This document shows, in pieces, positions 31,723 through 44,027 of a stretch of 64,000 nucleotides of DNA. The stretch comes from Sparassis latifolia (Eukaryota > Basidiomycota > Agaricomycetes > Polyporales > Sparassidaceae). The stretch lies in NCBI GenBank assembly GCA_018466975.1, contig CM031562.1:4030001-4094000 (forward strand), in the 5' to 3' direction. The notes under the pieces were generated by a model, which did not search any database, had not been told where the DNA came from, and worked only from the letters and a program-made list of their open reading frames with translations. The translations under genes and the position numbers were made by a program. The first letter of the stretch is position 1. Every line of letters starts with the position of its first letter.

Positions 31723-33909
31723 TCAATCGGCGATCTGTTGTCGAACCAAAGCCACCGCTTTCGCCGATCTCGGCGTAATGTCACACTCAAATGGCTCAGG
31801 CGCACTGTAGGATTCCAAAGAATTGGAGGCCTTACAGAAGCTCCGGATGTGACTGGGTACGCACCTGGTGAGGTGAGGCGTAAACGCTGCCTTTGGGATT
31901 ATCTTCTTGCCGTCTTCTCCAACCGCATAGGTGACGTCAAACGTTGCCAGGAAAGTCGCAAACATAATCCACATGGTATTCAGTGCAAAATCAACCCCTG
32001 GACAGCGTCTACACATCCGGTGAGCGGAATCACAACGGCAGAATAAATATTTCGGAGTCGCGTACCGTCGACCAAACCCAAATGCAGCAACATGATGAAT
32101 CTCGCCATAGCCAATGGGTTCCGGAAGGAATCGATCAGGATAGAACTTATCGGCGTCCCTGTAGAACTCTCGATGCATGGCTCTGTGTATTTAAGTTAGT
32201 GAGTTGGGTGATGTACGCATTGGTATTGATACTGACGTCAAATTTGTGATAACGTACGTTCCCTTAGGTATCAACATTTCATTGTAGACATCATCCTCGG
32301 CGCTTCGATGCGGTGCTCCTATCACCACTCGTTAGCAGGCATCCGCCCACCAATGAGAGACACAAACCCAAAGGAACGGCAGCATGCCATCTTAAAGAAT
32401 GGTGTCAGCTACCAGCACGAAAACCTTAGAGGTCGCTCACCTCAATGTCTCCTGCAACACACAATCAAGGTACGGAGTACTCGCACGATCGCTGAAGTCT
32501 GGAAACCGATCCGTACCCACAACCCGATCAATTTCTTTCTGGGCCTTTCGCTGCACCTCCGGAGACAACAGCATGGCGAGTACAAAGGTACGAAGAGTGG
32601 AGCACATCTGTAGTCACTATATGAATAAACGCGTCGATAGCACATATGGCAATGCCAACCGTCTCCACTCCACCTAGGAGAGCCATTAGCTTCTCGTGAA
32701 CACAGGCCAAGGAAAACCTATGGACTTGCCGATATAGAGGCTTGCTGCTGCAGCCTTTATATCTGAAAGTTCTTTCTCGTTGTTTGGCCCTTCTCGCTCT
32801 ATCTTGTCCAAGTAGGTGGACGTAAATGAGGGAAGAGCTGTACCAGTAATCTGCATCGTTCTGAATATGCAATCAATCTTCCGATCGACCATAAAACTCT
32901 CACCATCTCATTCTCGACAACTTGGAAGGGGAAGTCGTGAAGCCGCTTCACGGCAGGCTGATATTTACGAATAGGACCCGTCAAATGAGAGCATCCGGGC
33001 ACCCAGGGAGGGACAAATCGCACTTTGTGCTTGGTCAATACATTGGAGAGAGGGGATGAAAAAAATCTGTCAAACGCACAGAATGGAAAGAAATCAACCG
33101 GTGAAGCACCGATGTTCCCAGCTTCCAGGCTATCCAACGCAGCTTTCCCTATCTTGACGTATTCGTCGTCGTCGGTTAGAACGCGATGTCCATATGTGAT
33201 CTCGATGATGTTCGCAGTTGCAAATCTGGTGAGAAAGGTTTGGGAACGTCCGAAATTGGTTCTGGAGAGAGGCGTACCTCTGAATGGCCCAATCAAAGCC
33301 TTTGGGTTGCGATAACAGGTTTTTCATGAGGACATGCACTTCTCGTATGTGAAGCTGGTAATAGTCGCGGCACTTCTTTGCATTAAAATATGCCTGTACC
33401 ATTTGTCGATGCTTTCGCCATCGCGGTCCATATTCCATCAGTGCAAGGGATGAATCAAATCCAAGTCTAAGTATATGGAGTAAGATTGGGACAGCTGCTA
33501 GAACGGTCTCAACTTACAGGCCGAGTGACACACTTTTCGGCCGATCACTGTAGTTAGCACTCCGTCTCTCCAACAGATCCGTGGCAATCTGAAATGTGTT
33601 CACGACCAGCATCGACTGCCCTAGGACATTGAGATAAAACATATCTCCTGGGTTATATAGCATCAGTACCCAGCCTGGCGTACAGCAGGAGCACCGCGAA
33701 CCGTATTCTGCCGCCCATTTCTGAAATATTCCATGGTGGTGAACAGGGGGAAGTTTTCGAAGATGTCCAATAATTGGATCGGCGGGAGGTCCAGGAGGGA
33801 GGGGTAGAACTTGTTTGCGTCGACGCAAAAGGACAAAAATGAAAACAAGAACAGCGACATAGGGAAGGTAAGTTGCGGAACGGTACATCATAATGCTGAG
33901 CACGCCCAT
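31723..33909 (-). CDS. Cytochrome P450 monooxygenase
   Basis: This is a microsomal heme-thiolate oxygenase. MGVLSIMMYRSATYLPYVAV opens an N-terminal membrane anchor, followed by the proline hinge LPLPPGPPADPIIGHLRKLP. Downstream motifs are EYGPRWRKHRQMVQAYF (helix C), ANIIEITYGHRV, and an I-helix GGVETMCSTLRTFVLAM obtained by joining a 14-base micro-exon (32660-32673). Then come the K-helix ExxR in LQETLR, DADKFYPDRFLPEP, and the heme loop FGFGRR-RCPG split by an intron. The stop is at 31723. About ten exons are present and all hallmark residues are visible, so the gene looks intact. I-helix AGxD/ET-T is altered to GGVET-M. The subfamily resembles basidiomycete CYPs of the CYP64-like type; the substrate is unknown. 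Confidence 0.85.
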
Positions 33910-36019
33910 CGGCAGAATGGTGGAGGGCTCGTTGAATATTCCAGTCCCACATGCTCCCTTTAAATTGCTGGTCCCAGGATGGCACTAACATGTGCAATGC
34001 GAAAATGACAAGTCCGACCCTTATCCATTAAACCATATTGTCGTGCCATAGGAAGACTAGTGCGTGATGCAAGAACATGAGGAGGTTCATTCTCGACAGA
34101 CCTGGAATGGATGGAAATAACGTACTTACTACGTCTCCTCATGGATAACATCCGAAAGCGGCGGTCCTATATATGCAGTTCTTGGAGCTCGCGCGGTTTC
34201 ACTGTCAAAGAATTGAAACTGCCACAAAATGAGAGGCTGTGAATTGTACGACTTGGGCAGAATCTGGCGTGTATATTTGTTGCTTACACATCGGTAAACC
34301 GCACAGAACGGGCAATTACCTGCGCAGGTTTCCCGCCTTAGCGAATAGCTCAATGGTAAACCTGAAAGGGGAAAATGGATCCAAGATGACCGGTGCATAA
34401 CAGAGCATGATTACACGCGCCCACAGCCGAATGACCGAAGTGCACTTATTCATGGCCTACATCATGCACTAAGCGCCACAAGCGTCAAGTGGACGCACTA
34501 GAAGATGTTGCCACATCAGACCAGCAGACTGCCCATCTGGGTACCATCGGCACTACTTAGGTCTCCCCATGGCTTGTATCAGTGCCTGTCATGCACGGGG
34601 ATGCCAGACTGCATCAGTAACTGTGCTACATCAACCACCATCGCAATCGCGACAGTACTGACGTTGGCTGCTAAATCCGACCTGGGAGGCTCGAGGAAGG
34701 TGGATAAATTGATACGTACCGTTGTAAAGTTGTTCAACGCCATGAAGCCTTCTGGTAGAATAAGTACACCGCCGTCACAGTACCAAGCAACCTGATATGT
34801 CGACAAGTGGCCAGTCTAGAGTTGACGCGAGTCAGACACGAGGCCAAATGTTCGGATGGGAAGGAAGGACTAGCTCAAGAATATTAATATTGGGAGAAGG
34901 TGATCGGACCGGGCTGAGCTGGACCGTCGAAACCGTACTATCAACGTCACTAGAGCACCCTCTTCATAGCTGGAACACGTGAGCGTCATAGACACGGATT
35001 GTGATTGTGAAAGCTAACATATATAATGAGGGACGAATACAACCGAACTTCGAACTGGAGTTGCTTTGTCGTGCAAGTCACGTGATACGTGTTCATTGCG
35101 CATGAATCGACGCCGACAAACGACGGTCGTCACGATGATATGTATGATAATTATTACAACTCTTGTCGGAATGCTTCCCTGGTACCGAAACTTTGGAAAA
35201 ATCGTAGAGGCTCACAAGATTATGGAGATGGGATTGATCCACTGCTGGTGAATTGATCAATGCTCCACAGTAACATGAGGTTCGTGGCATATATTAGACA
35301 GCATGATGTTCAAAGACTATGCGGAGGTTGGAGTCTTCCTTGTCTGCATCCCAATTTTGGATAGTCTGACTCACTGAACTTCCAGCTGTATGAGGGGCGT
35401 ATTTCAAGCTATCCAGTAGGACCGATCGTCAGATCACATCGGGCTCACCGTCCAAGGACCTACAAACCTCGGGAGGTATTTCAACGCGGGAGAGTTACGC
35501 GGCCCACGAGTCTGGCGACGGCGAGTCCAGTGGCACCGAGCGCCTACCAGATCCCCTGACGCTCAGGGTCGCTATGGTCTCGCACCTCGCCTTTTTCCTT
35601 CAAATTATCTTTTACCACTGGCCAGAGCGTTTGATGACTTGAGGTCATGAATAGAGCATCATTTTACCCTTCCTCTGCAGATCTGCTTAAATTCTGGCCT
35701 ACTTTGCCCGCCGCATTAGATTCGGCCTTATCTCCACATCATCTCCCACCACTGTCTTCGAACGAAGACGCGAGCGGTATAGCGACTTCAAGAGCTTGCT
35801 GTTGTCGTGAGTGACCCTGAGCGTGATGCTGTGTGACCCGCAGTGCTCAACCACGGAATGTCGACTGCCAGTGCAAGTCCATCCCCTTGATAGATCTCAC
35901 GTATCTTGCTTCGGTGTCTCTTTCAACACTCTACTCATCTACATCTCTCAAATCCCGTCTCAGGACCAAGTGGCATGTCTGAGCCAGTTTATAACAGTGG
36001 CATAAGCAAATCCAACTCG
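33910..36019. other. Gene-poor stretch
   Basis: About 2.1 kb with only short, unconvincing frames. It holds the P450 promoter near 33910-34150. The rest could contain decayed sequence, since an identifiable pseudogene follows. Confidence 0.4.
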
Positions 36020-36770
36020 GCCGACAGACGGGTCTGGGAAAATACCCGGTGGATTGATGGAAACAGAGGACTTGTGGCGGGATAGTCAGAAATGGTTTCA
36101 AGAACGCGGTGCCATGCTTCGCCCGCTCTTTGTGCTAGATTGGAAGCCTTCTTGGTAAGGAGCCAACTTACAAGCTCGAGGATGATGTGGAGATAGGTGT
36201 ACCTAGTGTTTCCAAACTTGAACCCCTCTCCTGCCTGATACTGAACTCCCTTCAGGATGGTCACATCACGGGTGCTACACGCTTGTTGGACGGCGGGCGA
36301 ATCGTCACGCTGAATCCATATCAAAATATATTAACCGACATGATGATGATTGCTGAATGTTAGTGATCCACCCAACCATTGTATGCTTATTCTTGAAGTA
36401 TTGCAGGACCCCGGTGGATGCGGACATCGACTTGATGGAGATGCAGGTCATACACTGAATGAACCCCCGTTTCAAGACGTTGTGCGAGGTCATCGCCTTT
36501 TTCGGATAGATATGCGATGTAGGTCATGTCTGGTTACGCTGGACTCATACTGATTGCCCTTCTCGATTCTTCAGTGCCTCAGGTAGGTTTTAGTTGATAT
36601 AAGTGCTCGTGGCCGATATGGTCCAGCTGCAGGCCGATCCGCGCAAGCGACCTACCGCAGACCAAGTAATGGCTCGGTTCTAAATCTCTCCTTGTGGAAG
36701 TTACGTGTCCCACTTCCCGAAAAGTTCTATAAGCAGCGCGGGGATTTACAGCAATCGGCTATATTGTGAG
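36020..36770 (+). pseudogene. Degenerate basidiomycete kinase-like gene
   Basis: Fragments in at least three frames line up in the order of a basidiomycete protein-kinase-like family. METEDLWRDSQKWFQERGAM and LRPLFVLDWKPSW (36057-36154) match the N-terminal segment. DGHITGATRLLDGGRIVTLN, in another frame, follows (36193-36357). SDPPNHCMLILEVLQDPG is in a third frame, then DADIDLMEMQVIH-stop-MNPRFKTLCEVIAFFG-stop. The far C-terminal part is MVQLQADPRKRPTADQVMAR (36618-36680), and after another shift LSLWKLRVPLPEKFYKQRG. The whole catalytic lobe (HRD and DFG motifs) is missing between about 36530 and 36600. Multiple shifts, in-frame stops and the internal deletion mark it as dead. The family match is from recall and not from a search. 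Confidence 0.65.
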
Positions 36771-37169
36771 GAGACTAGGTGTTAGTAACTGTACTACCAC
36801 TGGCAATCCCATTGCTACTTGCTCTTTTGTGTGATTTGGGCAGGTGCATCTGAAATTTGGACAGTGACAGTAGTATCTCATTCTTCACATGTGTTTTCTC
36901 GTAGTGGACCGTCTTGCAGAAAATGCAGTAAACCGTCGACTCGCATGTTCGCCAAGTTGCAATTTGAATTTGAGCTGTTAAAGTCACATGAATGTGACGA
37001 TGTCCCTATGTCACCTCGATTTCACTGGTCATTCTGAGCTCTGTGTCTGAGATCTCCTCCCTATAACCTTCAAGGACTTCGTGTGCGCATATTTTTGGTT
37101 CGGAGCGGTTTGAGTTTTCAGACAAGTGGCGGTAAGACTACATAGTACAGGCGCTTAGATAATTCGAAA

Positions 37170-37176
37170 TGACTCA
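37170..37176 (+). promoter_or_regulatory. GCN4/Cpc1-type site TGACTCA
   Basis: A perfect TGACTCA (in ATGACTCAC) lies about 100 bases upstream of the ILV1 start. Threonine deaminase is a classic general amino-acid-control gene in fungi, so this is a plausible functional Gcn4/Cpc1 element. Confidence 0.6.
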
Positions 37177-37278
37177 CTCGAAAGACTGCGATCTTCGATC
37201 GCATGCGCTCGGCATAACTTTTTACACCCCTGCCTCCGGTCTTTTGTGTATCTGTAGCTACCAACTAGGGCTCTAAGT

Positions 37279-39209
37279 ATGTCAGCGTCGGCGACTCTTG
37301 AATATGCTTCTCATGTGCCAGAACCACTCCCGTATCCGCGACTATCAGGACACCATCTCTTACCCTCGCAAACTCCAGACTATCTGAGACTCATCCTGAC
37401 CTCCAAAGTCTACGAAATCCTAAAGGAGACACCTCTTGTTTTCTGCACCAATCTCAGTGCACGATTTGGGAATCAGATATATGTGAAGCGGGAGGACCTT
37501 CAAGAGGTCTTCAGCTTCAAAATTCGCGGCGCGTACAATTTCATGGCAAGCCTAACGGAGGAGGAACGCTGGAAGGGCGTCATCACTTGTAGCGCGGGTT
37601 AGTGTGCGTATTCTCATGAAAGAGTCCAGTTGGATATCTTGCGTAATGGATGACTGTGTACTGACGATCTCTCAAGGCAATCATGCCCAGGGCGTTGCTC
37701 TATCCGGTTCTCGACTAGGCGTTCCGTGCACCATCGTGATGCCGAAGGGTACACCTTCTATCAAAGTCCGAAATGTCTCCCGGCTCGGTGCAAAAGTTGT
37801 CCTCTACGGGCAAGACTTTGACGAGGCGAAGGCTGAATGCGCACGCCTGGCGGAAACGCATGGCCTCACGTTTGTCCCACCGTACGACGATCCGCTCGTC
37901 ATCGCCGGCCAAGGGACGATAGGCATGGAGATCCTCAAGCAGTTTCCTGATGCAGATAGTCTCGATGCCATTTTTGCCGCCGTTGGCGGGGGCGGTTTAG
38001 TTGCTGGAGTCGCTGAATATGTCAAGAGGATCGGGTCGCCGAAGACCAAAGTTATTGGCGCGGAGACTCTGGATGGCGATGCTATGGATCGGAGTCTCAA
38101 GAAAGGACAGCGAGTCACGTTGGATGAAGTTGGACCATTCAGCGATGGTACAGCGGTGAAAATTGTCGGCGCAGAACCATTCAGAATCTGTCAACAGTTA
38201 CTGGATGGTGTGGTGAAGGTCGATACCGATGAACTATGTGCAGCTATCAAAGACATCTTTGAAGGTGAGCAACTTGAACAAGATGTCCGTCTCCGGATCC
38301 ATCTCATTGCTCCCAGAAACCCGATCAATCACTGAGCCTGCAGGTGCCCTCGCTTTGGCAGGACTGAAGCGGTACATTGTAGACAATGATCTCATTGGTG
38401 CCCAGAAAAAGTTCGTCGCAGTTATTAGCGGCGCCAATATGAACTTCGACCGCCTTCGGTTCGTCGCAGAACGTGCTGAACTGGGTGAGGGCCGGGAGGC
38501 GCTTCTTAGTGTTGAGATACCCGAAAAACCTGGAAGGTACGGTGCCGATACTGCTGTCATCGTGACAGAGACACTGATGCAGCCATTGACAGTTTCGTGC
38601 AACTTCACAATGTCATTCACCCTCGTGCAACCACCGAATTTATCTATCGGTATAATAATCCTGAGCGGGCTCAGATCTACCTATCTTTCAAGCTAGAAAG
38701 CACGTCTAGGGCAAAGGAAGTATCGGACCTTCTCGCGGCTCTGGAGCGGCAGGGCATGAAGGGTTTTGACATTAGTGACGACGAGATGTCGAAGACGCAT
38801 GCCCGTTATATGATCGGCGGTAGACAAAACGTTTCTAATGAGCGAGTATTTAGGTTTGGTAGGTATTTTCCGCTCAGTCCCGTTGCTACTTGTTGCGCTG
38901 ACCAGCCTCTTCTCCCAGAATTCCCCGAACGACCCGGAGCGCTCCGCAAGTTCCTGCTCGGTCTGCAGTCCGATTGGAACATCTCGCTCTTCCATTACCG
39001 CAACCACGGTGCAGGTAACTTTCGCTTGTAACTTTCGTATCCAGCGCAGAGCTGATTCCGACCATGACGAAGATTTGGGCAAAGTGCTTGCTGGTATCCA
39101 AGTCTCCAAGAGCGACTCCCAGGCCTTCGATACCTTCCTCAATAACTTGGGGTATCCTTATGTCGAAGAGACAAATAACGAGGTTTATAAGCGTTATCTC
39201 AAAGGCTGA
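37279..39209 (+). CDS. ILV1: Threonine deaminase ILV1
   Basis: This PLP enzyme converts threonine to 2-oxobutanoate, the first step of isoleucine synthesis. [19 protein letters not shown] carries the PLP lysine (in SFKIRGAYN). [15 protein letters not shown] spans an intron. [18 protein letters not shown] is the Gly-rich phosphate-binding loop. Downstream are [15 protein letters not shown] and [13 protein letters not shown]. The C-terminal half holds two ACT-type regulatory domains ([40 protein letters not shown], then [15 protein letters not shown]), consistent with isoleucine/valine allostery. The start [16 protein letters not shown] lacks an obvious Arg-rich mitochondrial presequence. TGA is at 39207-39209. 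About seven exons. Confidence 0.92.
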
Positions 39210-39873
39210 TGTACTCCGCTGTGCGACTACAGTCTTGATAGGGGATAATACTCTTTGAAAATGGGCTGCGTTACGCCTGCAGAGTAATGTTGTGACAGCT
39301 CTGTTTTTAGACTCGTACGTACTAACGAGAAATGTTTGGAATCGTGCAAGCAGAAAGACTAAACAGGCACGCGGGACGAATGAACGCAGTATAATAGTCA
39401 TGCAACGTCGAAAAAGCGCCTGGCATGTTCGACTGACAATATATGGGCGAGACAGCAGATCTGACGGTAGTACGAGTAAACCTACTCGAGGTAGGCAGCT
39501 CGTGATGCAAACGCAACAGCGGGGATGCGAAGAGATTCTGATAAGACATGTTGATCCTGGGAATCGCAGCTCAGAAGGCACCGTTGATACGCCAGACTAA
39601 CTTCTATAAAATTGCCAACGAATGTCACAAGGCATCGCAGCTACTTCGACGCCACCAACCGGGTTGTTATATCTCCAGACTGCATGAACACAGGTACCGT
39701 ACTGCGTATACGATGATATCAGCAACCGACGTTCGATGCCTTCCAGGTGCGAACGGCATTGAACGCTCGGCACGACACACTTGACGCTGCTGCAGATAAT
39801 GAATCAAGCCTCGCGGCTACTCTTTGTCCACTTACTCACCATGAGAGCGCATCCGTAGCTGCTGCTGCCAGCA
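39210..39873. other. Intergenic, convergent 3' ends
   Basis: Spacer between ILV1 and the complex I subunit gene; I see no gene. Confidence 0.4.
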
Positions 39874-40065
39874 TTAGTGTGATCCTCCGGTCTGAAGGAA
39901 GAGGTTGTCCACGATCACGTAAGTAGTGAACGCCACGACTGCGACACCAAATCCAGGGAACATCTTGCTGAACATGGCACGGTTAGAGAAAATGGGGTGC
40001 TTCCGCCAGGCCTCCCTCTTCGCCCAAGGATCGCGGAAGAGCTGAGGAGTGGGGATCTTGGCCAT
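39874..40065 (-). CDS. Complex I B12-type subunit (NDUFB3-like)
   Basis: This is a 63-residue protein: MAKIPTPQLFRDPWAKREAW, then RKHPIFSNRAMFSKMFPGFG and a hydrophobic helix VAVVAFTTYVIVDNLFL. RDPWAKREAWR followed by a single membrane helix is typical of the NADH:ubiquinone oxidoreductase B12 (NDUFB3) family, an accessory membrane-arm subunit of mitochondrial complex I. I chose the ATG at 40063-40065. An in-frame ATG at 40128 would add 21 residues that look like leader. No intron is visible in the coding part. Just 270 bases separate it from TOP1, head to head. Confidence 0.82.
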   Translation of the reverse strand: MAKIPTPQLFRDPWAKREAWRKHPIFSNRAMFSKMFPGFGVAVVAFTTYVIVDNLFLQTGGSH

Positions 40066-40335
40066 CTGTCCGACGGCCGTCAGCACGATGGAACGAGCAA
40101 GAAGACTGAGATAGACGGACGGTAGCACAATAGCAGGATATGCAGAAAGTGGTTGAGGCCGAGCAGTGTCACGGCAGCTGAAGTTTAGGGCCGGTCGGAA
40201 TGGTACTTAAACTCATCGAGCCCAACAGGATCAAATACACTGTTTGTTTCATCCCACCTGGATCCCACACCCTGTTTCTCAGCCTCTCCGACGTCCGTTG
40301 ACACTGTCTGTACTCTTTGCAATATTTTTATAACT

Positions 40336-43300
40336 ATGTCTCGCGATGTCCCAATGTATTCTGACGACGACCAGCCACTTACGGCGAGACCGGGTCATAG
40401 CGGGCAGAATGGCCACGTCGCGCAGAACGGCAATTCATGGGTGGGTGGCGAGTCGTCATTGAGCGAAGACGAGGAGATCCCTCTCGTGCGTTTTCACGCT
40501 ATACCATGAATGGACAACTCAGTGTGCTTGTCTGCGTTTTTAGTCCCAGGTTTCGTGTACGAACTCGGAACCCGTGACACCCGATGTGCGCGCCTTGAAG
40601 CGGAAGAAAGCCGTTGCTGATGACTCCTCTAGTGATGAGGGTATTCCGCTTGCATCTTCGCCTGCCAAGTCTATCGCGTCGGCCGCCACCCACATGAACG
40701 GCGCCTGCGCAGCCACACCCACCCCCACTCCAGTGGCGAATGGCAAAAAGAAAGCCGTCAATGGTGTCAAGGCGGAACCTGCCAGCGACGCTGCTGGAGG
40801 AGGAGACGACGACGATGATGACGACGCTCCCATCACGAAGAAGAAACGTGTCAATGGCCACGCGAAGAGCAAGCCGCCGAGGAAGAAGGTTAAGACAGAG
40901 GAGAATGATCAGCGCCTCTGTGACGACTCTGAGGACGACAAGCCCATCGTCAAGAAGGCGCCAGCCAAGGGCAAACGCAAGCTGAAGGAGGAGAGTGATG
41001 CTGACGAAGAGAGCTTCGCAGATGATGATAAGCCATTGAAGAAGCCACGAGCGAAGAAGGCCGTGCCGAACAAGAGGGCGAAGAAGGAGGAGTCACCCGT
41101 TACTGTCTCCAAGGCCAAGAGGAAGGCAGTAAAAGCGGAGGCGGAAGATGGCGAGGCCACACCTAAGAAGGGGAAGAAGAAGAAGGAAGAAGAAGACGAG
41201 GTCTTCCGTTGGTGGGAGCAGGAGGATCCCAACGGCGATGGCACACAGAAGTGGCAAACCTTGGAGCACAACGGTGTATACTTCCCTCCTCCTTATGAAT
41301 CTCTACCGTCTCATGTCAAGATGAAGTACGCTGGTGTGTGACGTTCATTGCCTCACTGCGTTTTCATACCTGAAGTCCTGAGTGCGTTAGGTAAACCAGT
41401 TGACCTTCCGCCTGACTCTGAGGAGGTGGCTGGATTCTATGCGGCTCTCCTTGAAACTGATCACGCGAAGGACAATACTTTCAACAAGAATTTCTTCGAT
41501 GACTGGTTGAAAGTGCTAAGGAAATACCCTCCTGTTCGCCCTTCCCTTTCTAGTGTAATTCGCGCGGACTAACATTCGATGTCAGAGGACCAACACTAAG
41601 ATCACAGACTTCTCCCTTTGCAATTTCCGTCCTATGTGGGAGTACTTCGAGGAGGAGAAGGCAAAGAAGAAGGCCTTATCCTCTGCGGAGAGGAAGGAAC
41701 TGAAGGCTGCTAAGGATGCGCTAGAGGCCCCGTACACTCATTGCGTCCTTGACGGTCGTAAGGAGAAAGTGGGCAATTTCCGAGTTGAGCCTCCCGGTCT
41801 GTTCAGAGGGCGAGGCGATCATCCCAAGAAGGGCGCCCTCAAGGTGTGACCGCTCTCACTTATGAGCAGGTGTAGATGCTAAATTTTGTTCTGACCTAGT
41901 ATCGTGTCCGTCCTGAGGATATCACGATCAATATCGGTGAAGGTGTCCCCACTCCTAAGCCAAATATGCCTGGTAAATGGAAGGACGTCATCCACGACAA
42001 CACTGTTACATGGCTTGCTAACTGGACGGAGAACGTCAATGGAAACTACAAGTATGTCTTCCTCGCTGCGGGAAGCTCCATCAAAGGCCAGAGCGATATG
42101 TCGAAGTTCGAGAAAGCGAGAGAGCTCAAGGTTTGTTGCTGTCCCTGATCATTTAATCCATCATCTCACTCAGTCCCGCAGAAACATGTGGACCGCATCC
42201 GACAGGACTACACTACAGACTTGAGAAATAGGGCAATGTTGGATCGCCAACGAGCTACGGCTATGTACTTCATCGATCGTCTGGCGCTTCGTGCTGGTAA
42301 CGAGAAAGGCGACGACGAAGCAGACACCGTCGGTTGTTGTTCGCTCCGCTGCGAACATGTGACGCTGCAGCCGCCCAACCAACTAGTCTTCGATTTCCTG
42401 GGTAAAGACTCGATCCGTTACTATAATCAAGTTGGCGTCGACGAACAGGTGTACAAGAATATTCGCATCTTCAAAGAGGGTAAGGAGGACGATGACCAGC
42501 TTTTCGATCGGGTTCATGTGAGCTCCATCTTGATTTCTGCACCGTCTGACGTGACTGATGTGATTGTCATAGACCTCATTGCTCAACAAGCATCTCGCGT
42601 CTTACATGAAGGGTCTCACTGCGAAGGTTTTCCGTACATATAACGCCTCAATCACTTTCCAGCAACAGCTTGATCAAGGAACCCCTGAGAAGGGAACAGT
42701 GCAAGAGAAGTTGAACGCGTACAACCATGCCAACCGTATGGTTGCCATTCTGTGTAACCATCAGAGGGCCGTTCCGAAGACGCACGAGCAGTCTATGGGT
42801 AAGATGCGTGAGAAGGTATGTTTCGATGTTACTCCTGGCAGGTGTGTTAACTCGAGCACTCACCACTCGTCACTAGCTGCGTGGTTTCAAGTACGAACGC
42901 ATGAAGCTACGCCACGCTCTATTCACCATCGACTCTAAATTTAAGAAGAAAAAGGAGTACAGAGATGACGAGTCTGACCTCGACGACGATGCGATTGCAG
43001 AGCACGAAGAGCAAATGAAAGCAAAAGAAAGGGAGAAAGCTGAGAAGAAGTTCCAGAAGGACAACGAGAAGCTCGCCGACGACGGAAAGGACCCGCAGGA
43101 AGAGTCTGTCCTCAAGGCCAAGTTTGACGAGATTGAGGCCGAGTTTAAGAGGCTGAAGAAAGAACGCGGCACCAACAAGGCTGAGCTCAAAAGAGATCGC
43201 CCAGTGGAAAAGATCGAGGAGGCTATCGAAAAGCTCGACGAGAAGATCAAGACTTTCAAACTGCAGATGGAGGATAGAGAGGCAGGAAAGGAGGTAGCCT

Positions 43301-43615
43301 TGGGCACGAGGTCTGTCCCGAATCGCGACGCATTTGACTTTTGCTAATTGAATACGACGCCTGCAGTAAAATCAACTATTTGGACCCAAGGTACGCGATT
43401 CACGTCGTTCAGGTGATGCTGCGATGCCTGAAGTATATTTTTTTTGTAGAATTACCGCCGCATGGTGCAAGAGTCATGACGTTCCGATAGAGAGGATTTT
43501 CTCGAAGACCTTGCTTACGAAGTGTACGTGGTTAGCTCGTTTTCCACGATATCACCGGTTAACGATGTGCTCAGTTCCCTGGGCTATGGAAGTCGACTCG
43601 GAGTGGAAGTTCTAA
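40336..43615 (+). CDS. TOP1: DNA topoisomerase I (type IB)
   Basis: Top1 relaxes supercoils through a transient 3'-phosphotyrosine nick. The N-terminal third is charged and Lys/Asp/Glu-rich ([20 protein letters not shown] ... [11 protein letters not shown]) with many nuclear-localisation-like clusters. The core starts [20 protein letters not shown] and continues [37 protein letters not shown] and [40 protein letters not shown] and [20 protein letters not shown] precede [21 protein letters not shown] coiled-coil linker follows. The active-site tyrosine lies in SKINYLDPR (near 43380), then [23 protein letters not shown] is at 43613-43615. The protein is about 900 residues with roughly ten introns. 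Confidence 0.95.
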
Positions 43616-44027
43616 CTGTTGATTTGCACCATCGTATCTGCCTTAGCATCGCTACTCATCGAGAGGACATTAGGAGCCGTTGTTTCCCCATTGCACCCCC
43701 CTCTTACTACACGCATTGTGCCCTATAAACGCATCCTCAGCATTTTTCCTCTTAATGCATAGTTGTCCGGTGTACGTAGCTATAGATGAATACAGTGTCT
43801 TGACCATTGACAAGTATAGCCTAGGAGGTGTACGGTGAGAGTAGGCAAGGTGCTAAAGTTCCTGCAAGCGATCGCGATTCGCTCGAGGCGCGCGTCACGC
43901 GATGGATGTTTCTTTTCACGTGCGTGTCCTCCAAGCGCAGACGTCAAGCTCGGAACCACCGTCTTCAGCCTGAGCTACGTGTCCCCCACTCTTGCACCCT
44001 CATCATCACCAGGCTACCCCATAGCTC
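43616..44027. other. Intergenic, TOP1 3' flank and CDS1 promoter
   Basis: Tandem spacer of about 410 bases; no gene seen. Confidence 0.4.

Noticed and set aside
34341..34380. tRNA-like word TAGCTCAATGG resembling an A box
   Set aside because: No matching B box (GGTTCGANTCC) or cloverleaf follows within 80 bases.
35989..36324. 111-residue minus-strand frame
   Set aside because: The plus strand carries the kinase-like fragments here, so this frame is a shadow.
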